From the NCBI RefSeq assembly GCF_014654675.1, contig NZ_BNBC01000026.1, positions 13,731-77,730 on the forward strand: DNA of 64,000 bases, read 5' to 3'. Position numbers and translations under genes: made by a program. The DNA comes from Streptomyces spiralis. Lineage in GTDB: Bacteria; Actinomycetota; Actinomycetes; Streptomycetales; Streptomycetaceae. The notes beneath the pieces were generated by a model. It was not told the origin of the DNA, did not search any database, and saw nothing but the letters and a program-made list of their open reading frames with translations. Below, piece by piece: positions 33,924-48,361 of this stretch. Numbering within the stretch: the stretch's first letter is position 1; each line of letters opens with the position of its first letter.

Positions 33924-34928
33924 ATGACAGTCGCCATCGACCGCGCGACCGGCAAGCGCCGCGGTGACCGCGCGCCTCGGCCCGGGCTGGGGCAGCGCAT
34001 CAAGAACGGCTACCAGAGGTACTGGTACGCGTACGCGATGATCGCCCCGGTGGTCATCGTGCTCGGCGTGATCGTCGGCTATCCGCTCGTCCGGGGTGTC
34101 TACCTGACCTTCACGGACGCCGACAGCCTCAACTCGGCGCGCACCATCGGCGTCAACCACATCTCCGCCACCTACAAGTTCATCGGGTTCGACAACTACA
34201 AGGACATCCTGTTCGGCCCGACGGCGTACGACCGGTTCTGGTCGCACTTCCTGTGGACCGTCTTCTGGACGGTCGGCTGTGTGGCCCTGACCTACACCAT
34301 CGGCCTCGGCCTCGCGCTCATGCTCAACGAGAAGCTGCGCGGCCGTACCCTCTACCGGTTGCTGCTGGTCCTGCCCTGGGCCGTGCCGACCTTCGTCACC
34401 GTCTTCTCCTGGCGGATCGTGCTCTCCGACTCCGGCGTGCTCAACCAGATCCTCGGCCGGCTCCACCTGCCCCAGCCGCAGTGGCTGGAGGACACCTTCT
34501 GGCAGCGGTTCGCGGCGATCATGGTCAACACCTGGTGCGGTGTGCCGTTCATCATGCTCTCGCTGCTCGGTGGCCTGCAGTCCATCGACTCCTCGCTCTA
34601 CGAGGCCGCCGAGATGGACGGCGCGAGCCCCTGGCAGCGCTTCCGGCACGTCACCCTGCCCGGCCTGCGCTCGGTCAGCTCCACCGTGGTCCTGCTCGGC
34701 GTCATCTGGACCTTCAACCAGTTCACGATCATCTTCATCCTGTTCGGCCCGCACGGTGCGCCCGACGCCCAGATCCTCGTCACCTGGGCCTACTACCTGG
34801 GCTTCGGCCAGCAGCCACGCGACTTCGCCCAGTCAGCCGCCTACGGCGTACTGCTGCTGTCGATGCTGACCGTCTTCACCTCCTTCTACTTCCGCTGGCT
34901 GAAGCGCAATGACCAGCTCGCCGCCTGA
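33924..34928 (+). CDS. malF: Maltose ABC transporter permease MalF
   Basis: 334 residues, six or more spans. The EAA loop is YEAAEMDGASPWQRFRHVTL near residues 228-247, which contacts the ATPase. N-terminus IKNGYQRYWYAYAMIAPVVI. Forms the channel with MalG. Its last codons overlap a possible early malG start, but the preferred malG start lies 20 bp after its stop. Confidence 0.95.
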   Translation: MTVAIDRATGKRRGDRAPRPGLGQRIKNGYQRYWYAYAMIAPVVIVLGVIVGYPLVRGVYLTFTDADSLNSARTIGVNHISATYKFIGFDNYKDILFGPTAYDRFWSHFLWTVFWTVGCVALTYTIGLGLALMLNEKLRGRTLYRLLLVLPWAVPTFVTVFSWRIVLSDSGVLNQILGRLHLPQPQWLEDTFWQRFAAIMVNTWCGVPFIMLSLLGGLQSIDSSLYEAAEMDGASPWQRFRHVTLPGLRSVSSTVVLLGVIWTFNQFTIIFILFGPHGAPDAQILVTWAYYLGFGQQPRDFAQSAAYGVLLLSMLTVFTSFYFRWLKRNDQLAA

Positions 34929-34947
34929 CGCCGCAGGAGCCGCCGCC

Positions 34948-35853
34948 ATGAGCACCACGACCCTCGAAGAGACCGAGGCCGCACCGGCCCCCGCACCCGC
35001 GCCCCGGCGCCGGATCCGCCGACGCGGCGAGCGCGGCCCGCTCGGCGCCGCCCTGCTGCACGGCGGCCTCACCGTGGCGAGCCTCATCGCTCTCGCCCCG
35101 GTGGCCTGGCTGTTCTACCTGTCCCTCGGCCCGGACAAGGACGACTACCTGCACCCGGGCAAGATCGCGAGCAAGCTGACCTTCTCGAACTACAGCTTCG
35201 TGCTGCAGCACACCGCGTTCTTCGACTGGTTCAAGTCGACGATGATCGTGGCCCTCGGCACCACCTTCATCGGTGTCTTCGTCGCCGCCACCACCGGCTA
35301 CGCCGTCTCGCGCATGCGCTTCCCCGGCTACAAGTCGCTGATGTGGGTCCTCCTGCTCACCCAGGCCTTCCCCATCGCCGTCCTCATCGTGCCGATGTAC
35401 GAGATCTTCAGCGAACTCGACCTCATCGACACCTACTGGTCCCTGATCGTCATCAACTGCACCACGGCGGTGCCGTACAGTGCGTGGCTGCTCAAGGGCT
35501 ACTTCGACACCATCCCCTTCGAGATCGACGAGGCCGGACGCGTCGACGGGCTCAGCCCGTTCGGTACCTTCTTCCGGCTGATTCTGCCGCTGGCCCGCCC
35601 GGGCCTGGCCGTAGCCGCGTTCTACAACTTCATCACCGCCGTCGGCGAAGTCGCCTTCGCGACGACCTTCATGCTGGACGACTCGAAGTACACCTTCGCC
35701 GTCGGCCTGCAGACCTTCGTCAGTGAGCATGACGCCCAGTGGAACTACATGGCCGCCACGGCTGTGCTGATCGCGATCCCCGTGTCGGTGTTCTTCTACC
35801 TTGTGCAGAAGAACCTCGTCACCGGCCTCACCGCCGGCGGCACCAAGGGCTGA
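34948..35853 (+). CDS. malG: Maltose ABC transporter permease MalG
   Basis: 301 residues from ATG (MSTTTLEETE), chosen because AGGAG lies 8 bases upstream; an ATG at 34909 overlapping malF by 20 bp is the alternative. A Pro/Arg-rich N-terminus is followed by six spans. The EAA loop is FEIDEAGRVDGLSPFGTFFR. It is the second membrane subunit of the maltodextrin importer. Confidence 0.95.
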   Translation: MSTTTLEETEAAPAPAPAPRRRIRRRGERGPLGAALLHGGLTVASLIALAPVAWLFYLSLGPDKDDYLHPGKIASKLTFSNYSFVLQHTAFFDWFKSTMIVALGTTFIGVFVAATTGYAVSRMRFPGYKSLMWVLLLTQAFPIAVLIVPMYEIFSELDLIDTYWSLIVINCTTAVPYSAWLLKGYFDTIPFEIDEAGRVDGLSPFGTFFRLILPLARPGLAVAAFYNFITAVGEVAFATTFMLDDSKYTFAVGLQTFVSEHDAQWNYMAATAVLIAIPVSVFFYLVQKNLVTGLTAGGTKG

Positions 35854-36009
35854 CCGCTCATCGGAACACGCTCCCGCGCGCCTGACCGCGCGGGTAGGCG
35901 GCCGCGGTGTCCATCCGACCCCGCTGACACCGCGGCCGCCTCGCACCCCCCGGCCGCCCGAGCCGCCGTACCCACGCCCACAATGACCCTGTTACGTACC
36001 AAGGACGCC

Positions 36010-37692
36010 ATGAGCCAGCAGCACACTGCAGCCCCGGCCGACGACTCCGCCGTCGCCACCGTCGCCGACCGCCGCGACTGGTGGCGGGACGCGGTGATCT
36101 ACCAGGTCTATCCCCGCAGCTTCGCCGACAGCAACGGCGACGGCATGGGCGACCTGGAGGGTGTCCGCTCCCGCCTGCCGTACCTGCGCGACCTCGGTGT
36201 GGACGCCGTGTGGCTCAGCCCCTTCTACGCCTCCCCGCAGGCCGACGCCGGCTACGACGTCGCCGACTACCGGGCCGTCGACCCCATGTTCGGCAATCTG
36301 CTCGACGCCGACGCGCTGATCCGCGACGCCCACGGACTGGGCCTGAGGATCATCGTCGACCTCGTGCCCAACCACTCCTCCGACCAGCACGAGTGGTTCA
36401 AGCGCGCCGTCGCCGAGGGCCCCGGCTCCCCGCTGCGCGAGCGCTACCACTTCCGTCCCGGCAAGGGGAAGCACGGTGAGCTCCCGCCGAACGACTGGGA
36501 GTCGATCTTCGGCGGACCGGCCTGGACCCGGGTCACCGAACCGGACGGCACCCCGGGCGAGTGGTACCTGCACCTGTTCGCCCCCGAGCAGCCCGACTTC
36601 AACTGGGAACACCCCGCCGTCGGCGACGAGTTCCGCTCGATCCTGCGCTTCTGGCTGGACATGGGCGTCGACGGCTTCCGCATCGACGTGGCCCACGGCC
36701 TGGTCAAGGCCGACGGGCTGCCCGACCTCGGCAGCCACGACCAGCTGAAGCTGCTGGGCAACGATGTCATGCCCTTCTTCGACCAGGACGGCGTGCACGA
36801 GGTCTACCGGCAGTGGCGCAAGGTGCTCGACGAGTACGCGGGCGAGCGCATTTTTGTCGCCGAGGCGTGGACGCCGACCGTCGAGCGCACCGCGAACTAC
36901 GTCCGCCCCGACGAGCTGCACCAGGCCTTCAACTTCCAGTACCTGGGCACGGACTGGGACGCCGGGCAGCTGCGTACGGTCATCGACCGCACCCTGGAGG
37001 CGATGCGACCGGTCGGCGCCCCCGCCACCTGGGTGCTGTCCAACCACGACGTCACCCGGCACGCCACCCGCTTCGCCAACCCGCCCGGCCTCGGCACCCA
37101 GATCCGCACGGCGGGCGACCGCGCGCTGGGCCTGCGCAGGGCCAGGGCCGCCACCCTCCTCATGCTCGCCCTGCCCGGCTCGGCCTACGTCTACCAGGGC
37201 GAGGAACTGGGCCTGCCGGACGTGGTCGACCTGCCCGACGAGGTGCGCCAGGACCCGGCGTACTTCCGCGGTGCCGGCCAGGACGGCTTCCGCGACGGCT
37301 GCCGGGTGCCGATCCCGTGGACCCGCACGGGCTCCTCGTACGGCTTCGGCAGCGGAGGCAGCTGGCTGCCGCAGCCCACGACCTGGGGCGAGCTGAGCGT
37401 CGAGGCCCAGCAGGGCGTGCCCGGCTCCACCCTGGAGCTGTACCGCTCCGCGCTGGGCGTCCGCCGCTCGCGGCCCGACCTCGGCGCGGGCGACTCGGTT
37501 CAGTGGCTGCGCGCCCCCGAGGGCGTTCTGGCCTTCCGTCGCGGCGACTTCGTCTGCGTGGCCAACACGACGGGCGAGTCCGTGACGACCCCGACCTACG
37601 GTCGCGTCCTGCTCGCCAGCGGCGAGCTCACCGAGGCCGGCGACGAGACGAAGGTCCCGGCCGACACGACGGTGTGGTGGACGACGGCCTGA
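36010..37692 (+). CDS. aglA: Intracellular GH13 alpha-glucosidase
   Basis: 560 residues from ATG (MSQQHTAAPA) with AAGGA close upstream; an in-frame ATG at 35983 has none. No signal peptide, so intracellular. A GH13 barrel with AVIYQVYPRSFADSNGDGMG, IVDLVPNHSS, nucleophile in DGFRIDVAHG (Asp near 225), acid/base in IFVAEAWT (Glu near 284) and WVLSNHDVTRH (Asp near 345). It hydrolyses imported maltose and maltodextrins to glucose. Downstream of malEFG with 156 bp between, ending at a terminator. Confidence 0.95.
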   Translation: MSQQHTAAPADDSAVATVADRRDWWRDAVIYQVYPRSFADSNGDGMGDLEGVRSRLPYLRDLGVDAVWLSPFYASPQADAGYDVADYRAVDPMFGNLLDADALIRDAHGLGLRIIVDLVPNHSSDQHEWFKRAVAEGPGSPLRERYHFRPGKGKHGELPPNDWESIFGGPAWTRVTEPDGTPGEWYLHLFAPEQPDFNWEHPAVGDEFRSILRFWLDMGVDGFRIDVAHGLVKADGLPDLGSHDQLKLLGNDVMPFFDQDGVHEVYRQWRKVLDEYAGERIFVAEAWTPTVERTANYVRPDELHQAFNFQYLGTDWDAGQLRTVIDRTLEAMRPVGAPATWVLSNHDVTRHATRFANPPGLGTQIRTAGDRALGLRRARAATLLMLALPGSAYVYQGEELGLPDVVDLPDEVRQDPAYFRGAGQDGFRDGCRVPIPWTRTGSSYGFGSGGSWLPQPTTWGELSVEAQQGVPGSTLELYRSALGVRRSRPDLGAGDSVQWLRAPEGVLAFRRGDFVCVANTTGESVTTPTYGRVLLASGELTEAGDETKVPADTTVWWTTA

Positions 37693-37702
37693 CGGTCGCT
37701 CC

Positions 37703-37757
37703 GCAAAACTTTTGCACTCAACTTCGTCCGGCCCGCTGCCCTTTCAGGCAGCGGGCC
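37703..37757 (+). terminator. Terminator after aglA
   Basis: GCAAAA-C-TTTTGC (37703-37715) is followed by an 11-bp stem GGCCCGCTGCC / GGCAGCGGGCC (37730-37757) with loop CTTTCA and a short TT. Confidence 0.85.
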
Positions 37758-37781
37758 CTTAACATCTGCGTCACGGAAATT

Positions 37782-37802
37782 CTTGCTGGAGTTTTCAGCA
37801 AG
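37782..37802. promoter_or_regulatory. Candidate MalR operator at the alpha-amylase promoter
   Basis: Perfect 7-bp arms CTTGCTG and CAGCAAG around GAGTTTT, 21 bp in all, ending 37 bp before the amylase ATG. An 11-bp direct repeat, GCCTTCAACG(A/G), follows immediately. Same geometry as operator 2 before malE. Confidence 0.82.
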
Positions 37803-37839
37803 CGCCTTCAACGAGCCTTCAACGGAGAAGGACCCCCAC

Positions 37840-39213
37840 ATGGCACGCAGATCCCTTTCCGGCGCCCTCGCGCTCGCGGCCGCCACTATTGTCATGATCC
37901 CGACGACCGCCAGCGCCTCCCCGCCCGGCACCAAGGACGTCACCGCCGTCCTCTTCGAGTGGAACTACGCCTCCGTCGCCAAGGAGTGCACCAACACCCT
38001 CGGCCCGGCCGGCTACGGCTACGTCCAGGTCTCCCCGCCCGCCGAGCACATACAGGGCTCGCAGTGGTGGACGTCGTACCAGCCGGTCAGCTACAAGATC
38101 GCGGGCCGCCTCGGCGACCGCGCGTCGTTCCAGAACATGGTCAGTACCTGTCACGCGGCCGGGGTGAAGGTCGTCGTCGACACCGTCATCAACCACATGT
38201 CCGCGGGCAGCGGCACCGGCACCGGCGGCTCGTCGTACACGAAGTACAACTACCCCGGCCTGTACTCGGTCTACGACTTCGACGACTGCACCGCCCAGGT
38301 CAGCAACTACCAGGACCGCTGGAACGTCCAGCACTGCGAACTGGTGGGCCTCGCCGACCTCGACACCGGCGAGGAGTACGTCCGCAAGACCATCGCCGGC
38401 TACATGAACGACCTGCTCTCGCTCGGCGTCGACGGCTTCCGCATCGACGCGGCCAAGCACATCGACGCGGCCGACCTGGCGAACATCAAGTCCCGCCTGA
38501 CCAACCCGAACGCCTACTGGAAGCAGGAGGTCATCTACGGCGCCGGCGAGGCCGTCCAGCCCACCGAGTACACCGGCAACGGCGACGTCCAGGAGTTCCG
38601 CTACGCCTACGACCTCAAGCGGGTCTTCAACAACGAGAACCTCGCCTACCTCAAGAACTACGGTGAGGGCTGGGGCTACATGAGCAGCTCGGTGGCCGGC
38701 GTCTTCGTCGACAACCACGACACCGAGCGCAACGGCGCCACCCTCAACTACAAGGACGGCGCCAACTACACCCTGGCCAACGTCTTCATGCTGGCCTGGC
38801 CCTACGGCGCCCCCGACATCAACTCCGGCTACGAGTGGTCCGACCCGGACGCGGGTCCGCCGGGCGGCGGCCAGGTCAACGCCTGCTGGCAGGACGGCTG
38901 GAAGTGCCAGCACAAGTGGCCCGAGATCATGTCCATGGTCGCCTTCCGCAACGCCACCCGCGGCCAGGCGGTCACCAACTGGTGGGACGACGGCGCCGAC
39001 GCGATCGCCTTCGGCCGCGGCAGCAAGGGCTACGTCGCCATCAACCACGAGACGAGCACCCTGACCCGCACCTACCAGACGTCCCTCCCGGCGGGCACGT
39101 ACTGCAACGTGCAGAACAAGACCGCGGTGACGGTGAACTCCAGCGGGCAGTTCACCGCCACCCTCGGCGCGAACACCGCGCTGGCGATCTACGCCGGCAA
39201 GTCGAGCTGCTGA
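37840..39213 (+). CDS. aml: Secreted alpha-amylase (GH13)
   Basis: 457 residues, GGAGAAGG upstream of ATG. Signal peptide MARRSLSGAL...ASA, then a GH13 domain of the actinobacterial/animal-like type (DVTAVLFEWNYASVAKEC). Catalytic residues are in DGFRIDAAKH (Asp near 202), IYGAGEAV (Glu near 236) and VFVDNHDTER (Asp near 294). It ends with an all-beta C domain and a terminal Cys. There is no starch-binding CBM20. It cleaves internal alpha-1,4 bonds of starch, feeding MalEFG. A MalR-type operator overlaps the promoter region. Confidence 0.96.
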   Translation: MARRSLSGALALAAATIVMIPTTASASPPGTKDVTAVLFEWNYASVAKECTNTLGPAGYGYVQVSPPAEHIQGSQWWTSYQPVSYKIAGRLGDRASFQNMVSTCHAAGVKVVVDTVINHMSAGSGTGTGGSSYTKYNYPGLYSVYDFDDCTAQVSNYQDRWNVQHCELVGLADLDTGEEYVRKTIAGYMNDLLSLGVDGFRIDAAKHIDAADLANIKSRLTNPNAYWKQEVIYGAGEAVQPTEYTGNGDVQEFRYAYDLKRVFNNENLAYLKNYGEGWGYMSSSVAGVFVDNHDTERNGATLNYKDGANYTLANVFMLAWPYGAPDINSGYEWSDPDAGPPGGGQVNACWQDGWKCQHKWPEIMSMVAFRNATRGQAVTNWWDDGADAIAFGRGSKGYVAINHETSTLTRTYQTSLPAGTYCNVQNKTAVTVNSSGQFTATLGANTALAIYAGKSSC

Positions 39214-39335
39214 ACCCGTCCGCGGCCGGGCCCACCGCGTCGTGCCCGCCGGTCACCCGGGCCGCGGCGGATGCCGGCCTCCCCGGCGACCTCGGGCGGG
39301 GAGAGATTCTCCGCGACGCCGTGGGTCCCAGGGCC

Positions 39336-39374
39336 GACCGGAGCAACCGCGCATGCGCGGTCCCGGCTCCGGTC
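39336..39374. terminator. Nested hairpin after the alpha-amylase gene
   Basis: Outer arms GACCGGAG / CTCCGGTC enclose a perfect 16-bp palindrome ACCGCGCATGCGCGGT. It ends only 13 bp before the ATG of the next gene, so it may terminate the amylase transcript or occlude translation of the next gene. Confidence 0.65.
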
Positions 39375-39387
39375 CGAGGCTGGTCGC

Positions 39388-40836
39388 ATGAGCATCCGCC
39401 CCTGGGTCGTCGTGGAGGCACCGGACGGTCGTGGCCTTCGCCGGGTCACCGTGGGCGGCGACACCGTGGGCAGCGCCTGGTCGCTGCGTGAGCTGCGCGG
39501 CATGCTGGACCGCCTCGGTCACCCGGACGTGGACGTGGCGGACCCGGCATCGGTGTACTGGCGCGGAGGGGACAGCGGTACGTGGCCCGACCGGGCCTGG
39601 AGACGACGTACGACCGGTCTCCTCGTCCTGGTCGGACTGCTCGCGTCCGCGGTCCTGAGCGGAGTGATCGGATGGCCGGACGCCTCCGGCGCGCTGACCT
39701 TCGCGCAACGGGTGACCGGGGCCCTGTTCGTCCTGTTCGGTCTGGTGCAGGTCGCGGCAGCGGTCTCGGTACTCGACTTCTGGGGAAAACGACAGTCGAG
39801 GATCTCCGGTGCGATCGTCCTGCTCGGCGTCCTCACAGCGCTGGCCACCGACAGCCTTCTCCTCGTGATGTGGCTCGACGAGAGGCAGTACACGCCCTAC
39901 CTGGCGGCGTTCGCGCCACTGTGGTGCTGGTCGGTGTGGGCGCTGCTCCTGCTGCTCCGGGAGCGGCCGTGGAAGGGGGTTCCGCAACCCAGAAGATTCG
40001 CCGTCGGAGTGTTCGCATCGGTCCTCTTCACCGCTCTCAGCCTTGCCTACTCCACCCTGTACCAACCCACGGTCGCCCCCATGCACTTCACTCTGACGGC
40101 GGAGTTCGGAACCGCGCGGGCAGACCGCGCACTCCCGTTCGTCCAGGTCCCGCTGAAACTCTCCGTCAAGAACACCGGAGCGTATGCGGTGTACATCATC
40201 ATCGATGACTTCACGATCTACGGCAGAACCGCCAAGTATTCGGAGCAGGGGTCCTCGTCGGTGAACGAGTGGAGGGAGAGCGTCGATGAGAAGCACGAGG
40301 AGGCGGAACGTCACGTCGATCGACTCGCGTTCTCCCGTATAAGCAGCGGGCGCTTCTACGAGCCCGGCACTCTGCTCGAAAGCGGGCAGGAGGACACTCG
40401 GGAGCATGTGTTCCAGCTCCCCATGGACGCGAAGTACGACCTGCTCGACGTCGAACTCCAGCTCACCTACATGAGAAAGGAACGGGGACGGATCGACGTG
40501 GAGGAGTTCAAGAACGAGCGGCCGTCGTGGATGGGAAAGAAGGGCTCGCCGTGCATCGCGAACCAGTGCGGGGACAGGCTCATATATCTCGGCAGGGTGC
40601 GCCACAACAACAACCTGGTCAATGTGACACGCGGCAAGCATTACGTTCTGGCGACCTGGTCGCCGAAGGACGCTCCGGTGTACTCCATTTCCACCTACCA
40701 CCTCGACGGCAAGGGGATCGACAACGCGGAGGAGAAGAAGGATCTGGCCAGGTTCGGTGTTTCGACGGTCGAAGCCGATTCAGAGGTGTCCCTGGCCGAA
40801 CTGATGAAGTCTATTCCTTCTCCTCGGCCTTCTTGA
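39388..40836 (+). CDS. Unknown four-TM protein with large C-terminal exported domain
   Basis: 482 residues from ATG (MSIRPWVVVE) with GAGG about 9 bases upstream. The first 80 residues are polar (cytoplasmic), then four hydrophobic spans (about 75-215) and a C-terminal domain of about 250 residues rich in charged residues (PLKLSVKNTGAYAVYIIIDD), beta-rich in appearance. No family recognised. The 3' end overlaps by 26 bp the 3' end of the convergent gene 40811-42250. This pair sits inside the starch-use cluster and looks like an insertion between the two secreted glycosidases. Confidence 0.82.
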   Translation: MSIRPWVVVEAPDGRGLRRVTVGGDTVGSAWSLRELRGMLDRLGHPDVDVADPASVYWRGGDSGTWPDRAWRRRTTGLLVLVGLLASAVLSGVIGWPDASGALTFAQRVTGALFVLFGLVQVAAAVSVLDFWGKRQSRISGAIVLLGVLTALATDSLLLVMWLDERQYTPYLAAFAPLWCWSVWALLLLLRERPWKGVPQPRRFAVGVFASVLFTALSLAYSTLYQPTVAPMHFTLTAEFGTARADRALPFVQVPLKLSVKNTGAYAVYIIIDDFTIYGRTAKYSEQGSSSVNEWRESVDEKHEEAERHVDRLAFSRISSGRFYEPGTLLESGQEDTREHVFQLPMDAKYDLLDVELQLTYMRKERGRIDVEEFKNERPSWMGKKGSPCIANQCGDRLIYLGRVRHNNNLVNVTRGKHYVLATWSPKDAPVYSISTYHLDGKGIDNAEEKKDLARFGVSTVEADSEVSLAELMKSIPSPRPS

Positions 40837-42250
40837 CCCAGGTCCCCGACTGTATCCCCGAGTCCTTGTCGAGCTGCAGAGCGGCCCGCAGGCAATGGAG
40901 CGCCGGGGTGCCGAGGGTCCCGAAGAGTTCGTTTGCCGGTACCGTTTCGGCGAGCCCGGGAACGAGCCGTTTGACTTCCATCGGGGCGTCGGCGAACGCG
41001 TCGTTGCGCAACTGGGTGAGGACGTCGAGGACGTCGTTCCCCTTTTCCTTGGACTTCCAGAAGTCCTTGACGCCTTCCGTGCTCCACTTCTTGGGAAGCA
41101 GGCCCTTCAGATTCCTGCCGAGCGTGTCCTGCGGGGCGGAATCGAAGACGGCGTTGGTGCAGACCTCGGCCGCCTTGCCGAGCGGGACGTCGGGCAGGCC
41201 CTGAGCGGAGATCACCTCTTCCAGCTTCCGCTCCATGTCGGCGATCCGCCGGTCCGCCTCTTGCCGGGCCTTGTCCCGTTCCTCGTCCGACGCCCCTGGG
41301 TCGTCGGCCTTGTCCAGCGACGCGCTTGCCTCGTGGGCGCTCTGCGCCAGTTCCTTCTTCCCGTCGTCAGGCGTGCCCGGGTCGCTGCCCTCGGCCACCA
41401 CCACCGCCACCTTACGGGCGGCTGCGAACGACTGCCCGGCATGGCGGTTCACGACGTTCAGCGCGCCGCTCGCGCCCCCGGCCAGATCGTTCCGCAGACC
41501 GTGTGGCGTCCTGCTGTCGCCGATCGCGCGAAGAGCGGGCGCCGTCCTGTCCGCGACGAAGACGGCCGTGCGCCGGTGCTCGGGCGGCAACCCCGGGCGG
41601 TTCGCCGCGTCCAGTGCGGAGGTCACCTGTTTCACGAGTCCGGTCAGCCGTCCCCGCACCGCGCGAGAAGTCCCGGGATCGGCGATGACCTTCAGCGCCG
41701 AACTCACCGCCCGTGCGCTCCGGATGACGGCATCGCGTTCCTGCGGCGGGGTCTTCGGGTCCTGCACCGCCCGCAGAGTGGCGGTCAGTTGGTCGACGCT
41801 CGGGACCAGCTCCTGGGGAACCTGCTCCTTCTGCCGGTCCAGGTCCGCCGTCACCGTGTCGGCCTCTTGCTTCTGCTGCGTCGCGGCATCGGACGCCGAG
41901 GTGCCGTTCCCGCTCGGAGCGGGCGACTCCTCGGTCTGTGACGTGTCGCCGGGGCTCGGCGTCCGGGCCGGTTGCGAAGCCGTGCCCGACGGTTGGGCCG
42001 GCGTCGTCGAGGGCGTGGTGACCGGCGTCGACGGACCGGGTGGTGTCGTGGCCGGTGGAGCGCTCGGCGTCGGGGCCGGAGGCTCGGGCGAGGGGGGCGC
42101 CGACCCCCTGGGCGCGGCCGCCCCGGCCTCGCCGTGGACGTCGGGCGCGGGCCTCGCGCTCACCGGACCTGTGGGTGAGGCGAGTACCGCGGCCAATGCG
42201 GACACGCTGGTCAGGCGGAGGAAACGTCGCCGGGTGGTGCTGGCCATCAT
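40811..42250 (-). CDS. Unknown secreted protein, Pro/Thr-rich then helical
   Basis: 479 residues. A Tat-like signal with TTRRRFLRLTS, a hydrophobic core, then a Pro/Ser/Thr-rich stretch (about 35-110) like a cell-wall-spanning linker. The remaining 350 residues are charged and helical, with loosely repeated segments such as DAVIRSARAVSSALKVIADP, LTGLVKQVTSALDAANRP and AGGASGALNVVNRHAG. No enzyme motif. Tail-to-tail overlap of 26 bp with the preceding gene. Function unknown. Confidence 0.82.
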   Translation of the reverse strand: MMASTTRRRFLRLTSVSALAAVLASPTGPVSARPAPDVHGEAGAAAPRGSAPPSPEPPAPTPSAPPATTPPGPSTPVTTPSTTPAQPSGTASQPARTPSPGDTSQTEESPAPSGNGTSASDAATQQKQEADTVTADLDRQKEQVPQELVPSVDQLTATLRAVQDPKTPPQERDAVIRSARAVSSALKVIADPGTSRAVRGRLTGLVKQVTSALDAANRPGLPPEHRRTAVFVADRTAPALRAIGDSRTPHGLRNDLAGGASGALNVVNRHAGQSFAAARKVAVVVAEGSDPGTPDDGKKELAQSAHEASASLDKADDPGASDEERDKARQEADRRIADMERKLEEVISAQGLPDVPLGKAAEVCTNAVFDSAPQDTLGRNLKGLLPKKWSTEGVKDFWKSKEKGNDVLDVLTQLRNDAFADAPMEVKRLVPGLAETVPANELFGTLGTPALHCLRAALQLDKDSGIQSGTWVKKAEEKE

Positions 42251-42397
42251 CGATCCGAACGGGCTCTGCGTCGCACTGCTTCGGCCGCCCCCTGCTGTCC
42301 ACGCTCACTCCTGGAACAGCGTGGCGCAACCCGGACCGCCCGCAGCGGCGGCCGTCGCTTCCCGCAACCCCCTTCCCGCGCCCCCTTCTCGAGTGCG

Positions 42398-42450
42398 GTG
42401 AAAGTTCTTGCTGGGGCTTTCACGCCTCTTGCTGTAAGGCTTTCGCCAGC
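42398..42450. promoter_or_regulatory. Candidate MalR/starch operator at the amylase-pullulanase promoter
   Basis: CTTGCTG occurs twice exactly 21 bp apart (42407 and 42428). GTGAAAG-N12-CTTTCAC (42398-42423) forms a perfect 7-bp dyad over the first. CTGTAAGGCTTTCGC (42432-42446) closely resembles CTGCAAGGTCTTTCGC at the malE promoter. It ends 91 bp before the start codon. Confidence 0.72.
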
Positions 42451-42541
42451 GATACGGTCACGCGGCGCGCTCGGCACCGCGGTCGTGCCGCGGCGCGGGG
42501 GTCGGACCCAGAAGAGCCGTAATCGCTAGGAGTTACCGCCT

Positions 42542-47956
<5,415 letters not shown>

Positions 47957-47994
47957 GCTGAGGACCAGGTTGCCGTAGAAACAGGAGTGCGCCC

Positions 47995-48351
47995 ATGCCG
48001 CAGATCACCGTCGACTACTCCGAGCAGCTGGCGGACGCCTTCGACCGCCGTGCCTTCGCGCAGGAGCTGCATGCCCGGACGGTCGAGATCGCGGCCGCCA
48101 AGCCCCCGGCGTGCAAGACGCAGTTCCGCCGGACCGAGGACACCACCGTCGGCCCGGACACCGGGGGTCACGCGATCGTGCACGTCAGCATCGGCCTGCT
48201 GGCCGGGCGCACCGAGGAGACCAAGGCGCGCCTGACGGAGGCCGTCCTCGAGGTGCTGCGCGCGCATGTGAAGCCGGTCGAGGGACTGGCGCTGCACGCG
48301 TCGGCCGAGGTGCGCGAGCTCGACCCGTCCTACCGGAAGTTCGACGCCTAG
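47995..48351 (+). CDS. 5-carboxymethyl-2-hydroxymuconate isomerase-like tautomerase
   Basis: 118 residues, AGGAG before the ATG. It starts MPQITVDYSEQL, giving the N-terminal proline needed by the tautomerase superfamily. The body fits the CHMI family (IVHVSIGLLAGRTEETKARL). Enzymes of this type isomerise aromatic degradation intermediates, but no other such genes are nearby, so the substrate is uncertain. It may be cotranscribed with the pullulanase gene (38-bp gap) and is convergent with a TetR gene. Confidence 0.85.
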   Translation: MPQITVDYSEQLADAFDRRAFAQELHARTVEIAAAKPPACKTQFRRTEDTTVGPDTGGHAIVHVSIGLLAGRTEETKARLTEAVLEVLRAHVKPVEGLALHASAEVRELDPSYRKFDA

Positions 48352-48361
48352 GACCCGTGCG

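Noticed and set aside
32373..34754. 793-codon frame antisense to malE-malF
   Set aside because: Shadow; spans the malE hairpin and no motif is found.
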